Shown here in pieces: positions 55,625 to 64,000 of a stretch of 64,000 nucleotides of DNA. The notes beneath the pieces were generated by a model. The model was not told the DNA's origin. It did no database searches and saw nothing but the letters and a program-made list of their open reading frames with translations. Origin of the DNA: Zygnema circumcarinatum (Eukaryota; Streptophyta; Zygnematophyceae; Zygnematales; Zygnemataceae); NCBI GenBank assembly GCA_037447605.1, contig CM074804.1:850016-914015 (forward strand), in the 5' to 3' direction. The stretch's first letter is position 1. Each line of letters begins with the position of its first letter. Both the position numbers and the translations under genes were made by a program.

Positions 55625-57590
55625 GTTTTGCAGGAAGGATAAACTCGCTACAGATTTTAAAGGAGACGGAAAGACGTCTGTTGGGGTATGTGCACAGTCA
55701 GCATGCTTCCCTCGCCATGCATCATTACACAACCATGCGTGACATGATGACCTCATGACATGCATGACATTCCCCGCTTCTGGTAAGAAGAGGGGGGAGG
55801 GATAATGCGGCCATTGGGGGTGAGATCTGAGTGCGCATGGGATAAATATCGGGCGAATTTAAGTAGGAAAGGTGCAGTTTGATGGGTAACCCTAATTCGA
55901 AAACTGCAGAAAATGGGCTACATAGCATCAAAGGAGAGATGGATACTGTGAAACAACGCATGGGAAGGAGGAGTCAAGGCGCGCCTACCAGTCAGAGCGA
56001 GAACGCGGCAATGGCTGCTTCCAGGATGGCGGGAGTGAGCGAGGTGTGCGAGGGAGAGTGCGGGAGAGGGGAGGGAGGGAGAGTGGGGCGGGCCAGCAGA
56101 GGGGGGGAGGGTGAGCCCACCGAGAAGGGGAGGGAGGGAGGGCGCGGGAGACCGACAACGGGAGAGCGAGAGAGAGAGTGAGTGAGAGAGGGCGACTGCG
56201 AGAGGGACGACGGGCATGGATGGATGGATGGATGGGCGGAGACGGAGGGGGGCAGCTGGGGAGCCCTAGGGCCTGGACCTGTACGGGTGTTCGTACAATT
56301 GCGAAGAAAAGGACAAAGGCGGGGAGGAGGGCCGCTTTCGGCCAGCTGGACGGCCGGGGTTGGCGGCAGGCCCTCCTATACGCGACAAATGCACCGACAT
56401 TTTGGGGATCACCCGTGCGCCGACATGGCCTTTGTACAGTAAGGGGCCGCCACCTGGCGGGCGGGATATGTTCTGCGACGTGGCACGCGCAGGGCGGGAG
56501 AGCTGCCAGAAGACCGCCAGCAACGAGGCTAATACGACAAAAGCGGCCTCGGGGTCAACGAGGAAGGCACGGCTGGAGCACCGACATTCTGATTGGCCGC
56601 GTGGCACGTTCTGGGCCAAACACCCAATGGGAGGACGCCACATCGGCACTAAAGGTTGATGGAAGGACGTGCCAGCGGCGGAATGTCGGCGCTCGGCTGG
56701 CACGTGTCGCTGTGGGAGTAAAGACGGGGAGGCGTGGGGCCCACCGTGGGGCGCGCCCATGGGACTGTACGGACGAGTGAGGAAAGTACGGTCATTATGA
56801 AACTGCTGGAAAGGATTGTACGAAAATGTCGGCACGAGGAGACAAAATTAAGTCGTCCGGCATAGTCATCGGGCGGTCGTTGGGCGGCGGCGGGCGGCAC
56901 CGACACATCGCGCCGCTAGCCGACGGCCGCCACTGGAGTGAGGCGAATCTCGAGAGGGGGTGGCACCGCCCCAGATTCGCCAGCTGGCAATGTATCGCAC
57001 AGGGGTCGCAAGAGGACAAAGTTACCACGTGTGCACCGACACCCGATCTGGGCCCTTCGACTTCCCGTTGGAGTCTGACTGTACGAACCGTACGATTCAT
57101 ACGGCCGTCTCGCCCAATAATTCGTTTGAGCTTCTATGAGGGGTCGTCCGACGTGGCCAAAAGGTGCGAAAGGCATTGCGAAAAAAGAAGTTGCGAAAGT
57201 ACTCCGCTGTGGGTGGATCGCTATTTGACCGCAGTACTCGTTCTGGTAAAAAACTTAACGAACAGACATACTGACGGTTTTTTAGTCTATTGCGAGGCGC
57301 CACGTGCCTTCCGTCGAATGGAAGATGTTCCTGAGCGCGCCACGTGGCTGGTTCCGACAGGGCCTCGCCGCGACTTTTTTGTTCGTCCGTACAGGTCTCG
57401 CCACGGGCAAGTGGCCAAGTGTCGGCGGGCGGCGTCGTGCGATGGGATCCGACGGCGGGCGGCCGCCCGCGGATCGCCTTTCGGGTGCGCCCGAATCGCA
57501 GGGCAGTTACGGCCGTCACCGCCGCCGTCGGCGCCGGCGGCGGCGCCACCCTGGCCGGCCGGCCGTCCACTCCCGCGAGGGCGCACTTGG
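55625..57590. other. Intergenic, motif-rich, no gene recognised
   Basis: Contains a purine tract (56040-56200), ATGG repeats at 56216-56235, many CCGTAC/GTACGG hexamers (56281, 56768, 57080, 57388) and G-box-like CCACGTGG/CACGTG sites (57005, 57299, 57339). No reading frame has family resemblance. Confidence 0.5.
56624..56642 (+). promoter_or_regulatory. ERSE-like site, one mismatch
   Basis: CCAAT, nine bases, CCACA. The spacing matches the ERSE but the last base differs. No gene lies immediately downstream, so this may be chance. Confidence 0.3.
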
Positions 57591-57593
57591 GAT

Positions 57594-58366
57594 GGGATGG
57601 GGTGCGATGGAGCATGGAGCAAGGGATGGGATGGGATGGGATGGAGCATGGAGCAAGGGATAGGATGGGATGGGATGGGATGGGATGGAGCATGGAGCAC
57701 GGGATGGGATGGAGCATGGAGCAAGGGATGGGATGGGATGGGATGGGATGGAGCATGGAGCACGGGATGGGATGGGATGGGATGGAGCATGGAGCACGGG
57801 ATGGGATGGGATGGGATGGAGCATGGAGCACGGGATGGGATGCGACGGAGCATGGAGCAAGGGATGGGATGGGATGCGTTGGAGCATGGGATGGGATGGG
57901 ATGGGATGGAGCAGGGGATGGGATGGGATTGGATGGATCGTGGGATGGGATGGGATGGGATGGGATGGGATGGGATGGGATGGGATGGGATGGGATGGGA
58001 TGGGATGGGATGGGATGGGATGGGATGGGATGGGATGGGATGGAGCAGGGGATGGGATGGGATTGGATGGATCATGGGATGGGATGGGATGGGATGGGAT
58101 GGGATGGGATGGGATGGGATGGGATGGAGCAGGGGATGGGATGGGATTGGATGGATCATGGGATGGGATGGGATGGGATGGGGTGGAGCATGGGATGGGA
58201 TTGGATGGAGAACAGGCTGGCATGGGATGGAGCATGGGATGGGATTGGATGGAGAACAGGCTGGCATGGGATGGAGCATGGGATGGGATTGGATGGAGAA
58301 CAGGCTGGCATGGGATGGAGCATGGGATGGGATGGATGGAGCACGGGTTGGCATGGGATGGAGCAT
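57594..58366 (+). repeat. GGGAT pentanucleotide minisatellite with GGAGCATGG inserts
   Basis: About 770 bp of GGGAT units, pure over about 57935-58045, punctuated by GAGCATGGAGCA(C/A)GGG and GAACAGGCTGGCAT phrases that form a higher-order repeat near the right end (about 53 bp, four copies from 58198). All frames are open because the unit lacks stops; the long predicted proteins are artefacts. Confidence 0.95.
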
Positions 58367-58582
58367 GGAGCGGGGCGAGGGAGGCCGAAAGGGGGGCCGG
58401 GCCTAGAGGAAGAGGTTTGTAGGTCGGCTGCGAATGGCTCACTGTGGGACCTTGAATTGCCTTCGATCGCGTGTGTACATTTGATTTTTCTTTTCATTTG
58501 ATGGCGTTACTATGAGGAGACCAGTGTTCATTCACGCCGCTCCTTCGAGGGGGGAGTTCTCAATCTTTCACAGTTCGGACCA

Positions 58583-58822
58583 GTGGATCGGCAACCATTG
58601 GACAACCATTGGATGGCAATGGTTGGACGTCTACTGGTTGGCAATCAGTCGACTGGTTTGGAACCAGTGGATGCCACTGGTTGGCAACCAGTCGACGGGT
58701 TTGGAACCAGTGGATGCCACTGGTTGGCAACCAGTCGAATGGTTGTTTCGATCTGGCGGCACTGGTTGGCAACCAGTCGAATGGTTATATCCAGTAAATC
58801 AAATGGTTGGCAACCATTAAAT
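58583..58822 (+). repeat. Palindromic mosaic repeat, locus 3a
   Basis: A 43-bp unit (GGAACCAGTGGATGCC at 58660 and 58703) with CCAGTCGACTGG, TGGTTGGCAACCA and CCAGTGGATGCCACTGG, each a near-perfect palindrome. The unit is the reverse complement of that at 59051-59352. Confidence 0.85.
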
Positions 58823-58899
58823 CACTAGTTGTAGCGAACTGAACGCTACAGTTACCAAAATGCCGTCGGCGTTTCGGAGAAAACTATTACGGTTCGGCC

Positions 58900-58956
58900 G
58901 TACAAACCCCCGTACAGCCGTACGATTATGCTGTACGAATCCGTACGTATCTGTAC
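58900..58956. promoter_or_regulatory. Cluster of six GTAC cores
   Basis: GTAC at 58900, 58912, 58920, 58933, 58943 and 58953, four of them within CCGTAC. The last three are spaced exactly 10 bp, one helical turn. CCGTAC/GTAC is the core recognised by plant SBP-box (SPL) factors. No gene is adjacent, so function is conjectural. Confidence 0.4.
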
Positions 58957-59050
58957 GCATCAGGCTTGTTACACTAGTTGTCAACGGTTGGCAACCAACC
59001 AAAAAACACAAACGACCCATTTTTGCAAAAAGGCATAATTTCAGAAATTC

Positions 59051-59352
59051 AATGGTTGCCAACCATTGGATCACTGGTTCCGAACCAGTCGAATGGTTGT
59101 TTCAGTCCTGCGCCACTGGTTGGCAACCAGTCGAATGGTTGTTTCGATCCGGCGGCACTGGTTGGCAACCAGTCGAATGGTTGCCAACCAGTGGCATCCA
59201 CTGGTTCCAAACCAGTCGACTGGTTGCCAACCAGTGGCATCCACTGGTTCCAAACCAGTCGACTGGTTGCCAACCAGTGGCATCCACTGGTTCCAAACCA
59301 GTCGACTGGTTGTTTCGGTCCGCAACCACTGGTTGCCAACCAGTCGACTGGT
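59051..59352 (-). repeat. Palindromic mosaic repeat, locus 3b
   Basis: Three 43-bp units (GGCATCCACTGGTTCC at 59192, 59235 and 59278) in inverted orientation to locus 3a, about 500 bp apart, so the two blocks together form a large imperfect inverted repeat. Flanking arms carry GGTTGTTTCGATCCGGCGGCACTGGTTGG-type variants also seen at 58741 and 1784. Confidence 0.87.
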
Positions 59353-59359
59353 TTGTCTT

Positions 59360-60918
59360 ATGATCCGATCTGTGCAATCTTTGCCAGACGGCGCTGAAAA
59401 TGGCCGGTTTGGGGCTGAATCGGATGGCCAATCCGCCGAATCTGGACCGAACATGGCTACAGGGTCGTCGCGTTATAGTGTCCATGTCGGTCCCCACATA
59501 TTTGTGTCACTATATCGGTAATGACCCGTTTGCTATGTTTTTGCGGTATATCCGTACACTTTTGATACCGAACATTGTACTTTTTGGGCAGTCGTCACGT
59601 GTGTAGGTGTGTACGAACCCTAGCGAGCATGTGTACGGTCAAGTTGATGTGTACGGTCAACTCGATATCTGACGGTATTTGTCGATAATATGTACGGTCG
59701 TAATATATTTGTAACGCATATTCCAATACGTGGGTGGAGAATTTGAATATATAGTAACAATTAGGGCATTTCAAATGTCATAATATCTGTTTTGGAGTCA
59801 CTACTGGCGCAGGATCTGCAGTGGTGCAATTCCGTTCCCGGAAAAAAACGTCGGTATATCCATTTTGTCTTTATAATCATTGTCACTTTAACGCGACTAC
59901 CCTGTATTCATAATCGCCTGTCACGCTGAGAATCGCGCTACTGACGCGGACGGCTGTCAAAGAGTGCCCCCCTGCCACCCGGTTGAAGAGGAGGCACTCC
60001 ATTCGTGTTCGGCGATTGGGAGCATGGTCTGGTGTGGCATTTCCACTGCATGGCACGGCATGGCATGGCATGGCGTCGCCTCCCACGGCATGACAGGGCA
60101 GTTTCTCTTGGTGTTACAGGGCATGTCATGTTGGCATCGGCATGGCGAAATGGGATGGTGTTTTCATGGCTTTCCGCGAGATTCACGTCGCAGCGTGGCA
60201 TGCAGTACAGGCATGCAAGGTACCTCCTCGTGAAGACACCAGAAGTGTAACGCTTTATCAGTCTCTTCGCCTGAAGGTGAGAACTACAGCGGCTGCTTTT
60301 TTTCGTGTAGAAGAAGTCTAACGTCGCACATTTGAATCGAAAGATATCAGAAACATCAAAGAGTTGCAGTGCATTTTGAAGAGAGCAAAAAATCAATCGT
60401 CTCATCATCACCATAATTTTGCTCACAGCAGCACAACGGAAGCACTGAGAAATGGCGGAGGCGGATTGACTCGCACAAAAAGCAGATGTTCTCAAATAAG
60501 ACCGGAACTCACATTTGAAAACGCGCCGCTGATCTACTTCTAACCCTAACCCTAATGAAGCCTGCAGATTTGCCGAGGCCGGCCTGAACAACCGCTGCTT
60601 GTGCACGAACGATGATCAACGCCTCCCCTCCCCCTCCCCCTCCTACCTCCTCTCTCCAGGGCGACAAGTCACCCTACAGGCTTCAACTGGCACTTCGGAA
60701 GAAAAAAAAGGTCACAAACCTTAGCACACTATGCTTCTTGAGTCTAGCCACTAGTCGGCCGCCGGGCCCACAGCGGCTCTCAGTGGCCCTCGCAGTGTGA
60801 AAAACCGAAGGAACCAGTTTGGACAACGCGCAAGCTCGCCTATCTCGAGGACTTCTGAGCTGGTGAGTCCTTATTTTGGGCGACCATCATCCATATGCAA
60901 AACTGTTGGCCTGAGCTT
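59360..60918. other. Intergenic, no gene recognised
   Basis: Contains TGTGTACGGTCAA twice (59626, 59649), GGCATGGCAT repeats at 60030-60080, and a telomere-like CTAACCCTAACCCTAA at 60541-60556. A 222-codon minus-strand frame (59938-60606) has no family resemblance and crosses the GGCAT repeat. Confidence 0.45.
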
Positions 60919-61833
60919 TTACTTGGCTCTGCTGGCGGGTATAAGGAACGTATCCACTGAGTGGACGATAAGAGCTAACTTGGCAGAAGCATAGGTCGTC
61001 GGAGTAACCAGCCCCTGCCCGGCGGTGCCGACAGGGTTCAGAATAACTGCAGAAGGGTTTGTCTTTAGGTCCAGCTTCTGGACCAGCGATCCTTCCGCTG
61101 TCAGCAACGTGGACCCTCTCTTAAGAGCTATCAGCTGCGGGCCTGTCAAGTACCCTTTCACTACAAAAAATTTGAGAACAAACTGCAACCAATTGAAGTC
61201 GCCTGTCAATAGCTTCTTCTTAGTATCTGCATCCAACTTATTAAAAGCTGCATCTGTGGGAATGAACAGAGTGTAGGAGCTCGTCGCCACAACCGCTTTC
61301 AGATAAGTGACGAAATTAATCTTAACCCCATCTGCAACAAAAGACAGGTGAAATTATTCAGCTAAGCAGTTGCGAGTCCATCCCCCAAGTTTCAAACAGT
61401 ACAAAAGTCTTCATTTTCATGATTCCAGCAGCCGATTTGAACTTGTAGAGCAACTCACGCATTCAAGCATTAATGGATCAATATTATGGCTTGCCATGGG
61501 AACCAAACACTGTCCTACAATTACGCTGCTACAAATGCCGATGCTACAAATGCCGAAATGTGGCAGAATCGACCACACAGCACAACACACAACCTTTGAG
61601 AAACTGCACAACGCAGAACCAAACGCCAACTAGAACTCACCCGCTCTGTTCATGAGAACAAGTATCTGGCTGTATTGCTTCAGACTCGTAAGTTTTGCAA
61701 GTAACGTGTCGACTTCCACCTTTGCATCCCATGATTGGGCTGCAGTAATTTGACTAAGGCTTGAGACAATCAAAACTCCAGCTAGAGAACAGAGAAGACC
61801 AGCGTGCTGTAACCGCCTGCTGCTCGAAAACAT
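60919..61833 (-). CDS. FAS1-7: secreted fasciclin protein, two exons
   Basis: Minus-strand exons 61833-61641 and 61331-60919 (193 and 413 nt), one phase-1 GT-AG intron; 201 residues. Signal peptide from MFSSSRRLQHAGLLCSLAGV onwards. The FAS1 domain contains FVTYLKAVVATSSYTLFIPT with DAAFNKLD (strand at 84-91), FFVVKGYLTGPQLIALKRGS, LLTAEGSLVQKLD, and the ending IVHSVDTFLIPASRAK. As in FAS1-6 there is no second intron, and the DAAF motif is canonical. Shared intron position and domain layout with FAS1-6 indicate a common ancestor; sequence divergence is considerable. Confidence 0.88.
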
Positions 61834-63230
61834 CTTGCGAACGAAATGAATAGAAAGAGTCCCTTATGTGCCAGAACTGCCGAAAGATTGTAGCAGATGC
61901 GGAAGCCGATTCGATAAATCCACGAAGTTTTCGATCTAAGAACACTGGCGATGATTGGACATCGGGCACAGTTGCTGTACTCTAAAGGCTTCTCGTTGAA
62001 CTTGCAGATTACGCAATGATATTGAATTCCTGCACATTGCAGAGATAGATAGTGTCAGCGCATACCACCTAAAATTCACAAAAAAAGACCTGTGCATTGA
62101 CGAGCCCTAGCGACCATTTTCATACCAAAGCACCAGTTACAGAAACAAGGCAGACTGGACTGATGGCCGCTATGATCACATCAGGAGCAATCTCATGAGG
62201 AAAGTAGAACTCAAGTTGGTGGCATAACTATTTGCTTCTGCCTTCCATTCAAGTAGTCGCAAAATTTTGACAGGATGATTCATCAATGTGAAAGATGAAA
62301 AAGGACGCTTAAAAAAAACGAAGCCAAACTTGAATACGGAAAATATCTTCCGAAAGCCAAAAACAAAGACATGAACTGATAATTGTCTTTCTGCATTATC
62401 AGCGAAACTTCACGGAGAAACTACTAAAACCACAGCAATTTGTCAATTTATTGATGGGTGAATGCGAGTATTACTGGATGAGTCAGAAAAAATGGATCCA
62501 TGTTCAAGCAAGCCAATGTGATCCTGCACATGATCCGCAAAGTGTGCAATCCGCTGCGGCCTTGAGGCATAAAGGAACAAAAACCAAGCCTACTTAAAGC
62601 TCCAAGTGTCATCACAAGTATCTTATCGAACGAGCAAAGAGAGCTCTTGCAAACATGCCAATTCTTCCAGATACAGAACTTGACAGCTCAGGTGGAGGCC
62701 CACTGTCACAGAGCGAGTGCAGTCCAAGGTGTTAACATCTCACAATCAGCAAGACATCGAGTTTGATGAAACAATCAATCCGCAAGATAAAAAAAATGTA
62801 GTTTCGGCATACACATCTGCCTACCACATCAATATCCGCACGACCAAAACAGAATGCAGCTTGACAAGAGTCTTCCAATCACCTGGCCAGGTACTGCACA
62901 ATGGACCAGCTTCTGGTTGTGGAAGCAATGAGTATGACAGTCGTAAAGCTTCACAAATCCTCTTTCCTGTAAATATGAACCTATCCTCCAGCTGCTCCTA
63001 CTCCAGCTGCTGCACACTCAGCTAACTGCTCAGTCAACTCCTGAGGCGCTCCCAAATGCGTCTAACAACGACTCTTCCAACAAGCGCCTAAAACCAGCCT
63101 CAGCAACTGAGCAGCTTCTGAGCTGGGAGCCTCTCCGCAATCAACACGCCCCTCCCTCCGTCTACCTATACCCCTCCAGCACGACTGACGGCGGCGACCC
63201 GATAATACCTTGCTCCTGCAGCGCGCTTTA
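61834..63230. other. Intergenic, no gene recognised
   Basis: The first part is the FAS1-7 upstream region. No repeats of note and no supportable coding; frames are short and contradictory. Confidence 0.5.
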
Positions 63231-63310
63231 TAGGCCAGCCAGCCAGCCAGCCCAGAGCGGCTGCTTGCAGGGCCCGCCCCGCCCCGCCCAGTGGGGGCGG
63301 CCCCCCGCCT

Positions 63311-63370
63311 GCCCGCCCGCCCGCCCGCCCGCCCGCCCGCCCGCCCGCCCGCCCGCCCGCCCGCCCGCCC
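63311..63370. repeat. GCCC tetranucleotide microsatellite
   Basis: Fifteen perfect GCCC units inside a GC-rich block (63230-63540). Open frames on both strands here are compositional. Confidence 0.95.
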
Positions 63371-63503
63371 TCCGCGGCAAGCAAGCGAGCAAGCAGGAGG
63401 GCGGCCGGGGGGGCCTCAGGCCGCCCGGCCGTACGGTACGGCCCTGCTCCTCCCTCCGGAACGGATCTCGCCCCTGGCTGGCCGGCCGGCTGGCCGCCAC
63501 TGG

Positions 63504-63535
63504 GGCCCGGCCGTACCGTACGGTACGGCCGGGCC
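63504..63535. repeat. Perfect 32-bp GC-rich palindrome with nested GTAC cores
   Basis: The sequence reads GGCCCGGCCGTACCGT to its centre at 63519/63520 and mirrors exactly afterwards. It contains three GTAC cores. A related, imperfect version (GGCCGTACGGTACGGCC) lies at about 63428-63444. Confidence 0.9.
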
Positions 63536-63539
63536 TGTC

Positions 63540-64000
63540 AGAGGGCGTCAAACCCTGGACGCTGCCGGGACAAGAAACGACTGTTTCCGAGTTGGACTGG
63601 AGGAGGCGGGCAGCGGGACGGGCAGGGGGGCGGGCAGCGGAACGGGCAGGAAAGGTTAGGAGGGGCGGGCGCTGATTGGAGGGAGGGGCTGGGAAAAGGT
63701 ATCGGGAAACTTGCGAGGTTTGAATGGGATTGCCCGTGAGGGCGGGCAGATTAAAACTAGGCTACATGGGTGGAGGGTTGTTTGAACATCCCTGTGGGCG
63801 AGAAACTGACGGCAGCGGGCGTTGGGATTGGCGGTGCGGCCAAAGGGACGGGAAACCGCGATGTGACATTAGAGGGGCCCGGGACTATATCGAGGGAGAA
63901 AGTTTATCGAGGGCGGATGTGGCGGCTTCTCATTGGATGCTTGCGCGCGTGCTCGTCGGGAAACGACCGGAATGACCGTCGGTTGCGACGGATTCGACCG
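63540..64000. other. Possible promoter region running off the window
   Basis: Contains several ATTGG/CCAAT boxes (about 63675, 63825, 63932) and GC-rich sequence but no recognisable coding before the window ends. Confidence 0.35.
63918..63936 (-). promoter_or_regulatory. ERSE-like site, one mismatch
   Basis: On the minus strand: CCAAT, nine bases, CCACA. Same spacing as the perfect ERSEs, with the final G changed to A. Confidence 0.3.

Noticed and set aside
54896-55765. Proline/serine-rich minus-strand frames of up to 289 codons
   Set aside because: They are translations of a purine-rich low-complexity tract.
56826-58501. Several 240-526-codon frames across the GGGAT minisatellite on both strands
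   Set aside because: They are low-complexity products of a 5-bp unit without stop codons, with no non-repeat domain, start context or homologue.
60541-60556. True telomere end or interstitial telomere
   Set aside because: Only about two CCCTAA units are present; telo-box-sized motifs are common in plant promoters.
59938-60606. 222-codon minus-strand frame
   Set aside because: No domain, no family resemblance, and it crosses the GGCAT repeat; likely chance.
63311-63370. CRISPR array
   Set aside because: The repeat is a 4-bp microsatellite without spacers.
63228-63675. Arg/Pro/Gly-rich frames on both strands
   Set aside because: They are translations of the GCCC microsatellite and its GC-rich flanks.

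Overview
The window reads as nuclear DNA of a green-lineage plant, most likely a streptophyte alga or bryophyte-grade organism. I infer this from spliced genes with GT-AG introns, plant-type families (BOLA2, a guanylate-binding GBPL-like GTPase, a DUF2985/PLAC8-type membrane protein, fasciclin proteins), a Copia LTR retrotransposon, telo-box motifs and a bacterial-type (GlnT-like) glutamine synthetase that flowering plants generally lack. I did not fix the species. Two runs of ten N are assembly gaps.

Layout. 0-5.5 kb: decayed repeats and a secreted proline-rich protein (minus). 5.8-6.6 kb: fasciclin gene FAS1-1 (plus). 8.0-8.7 kb: BOLA2 (plus). 9.5-14.2 kb: 13-exon type III glutamine synthetase (minus). 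15.3-16.8 kb: small basic protein (minus). 17.5-22.5 kb: young but disrupted Copia element. 23.2-24.0 kb: FAS1-2 (minus), a near-identical inverted copy of FAS1-1. 24.8-25.7 kb: FAS1-3 (plus). 28-30 kb: relics of KIN17 and of a DEAD-box helicase. 31.4-32.3 kb: FAS1-4 (plus). 33.9-34.9 kb: FAS1-5 (minus). 36-40 kb: thioredoxin/PDI-like membrane protein (minus). 41-48.2 kb: 18-exon GBPL/GBP-family GTPase (plus). 50.2-52 kb: single-exon DUF2985/PLAC8-type protein (plus). 53.6-54.6 kb: FAS1-6 (minus). 60.9-61.8 kb: FAS1-7 (minus). Between them lie purine/pyrimidine tracts, a GGGAT minisatellite and a repeat family built of interlocking palindromes.

Theme. Seven secreted single-domain fasciclin genes plus a proline-rich secreted protein make this a cell-wall/secretory neighbourhood. 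All seven share a phase-1 first intron at the equivalent position and fall into subfamilies (1/2, 3/5, 6/7, and 4 alone). The most striking regulatory signal is a composite element, CCAAT-N9-CCACG, which is the textbook ER-stress response element (ERSE). It occurs upstream of the proline-rich gene, between FAS1-2 and FAS1-3, as four copies with an exact 39-bp period upstream of FAS1-4, and as an inverted pair in the divergent promoter shared by the PDI-like gene and the GTPase gene. Control of a secretory cluster by the unfolded-protein response is inference. Other notable items are a 7-nt microexon in the GTPase gene, a Copia LTR that contains the gag start codon, and dense CCGTAC/GTACGG motifs resembling SBP-box sites.
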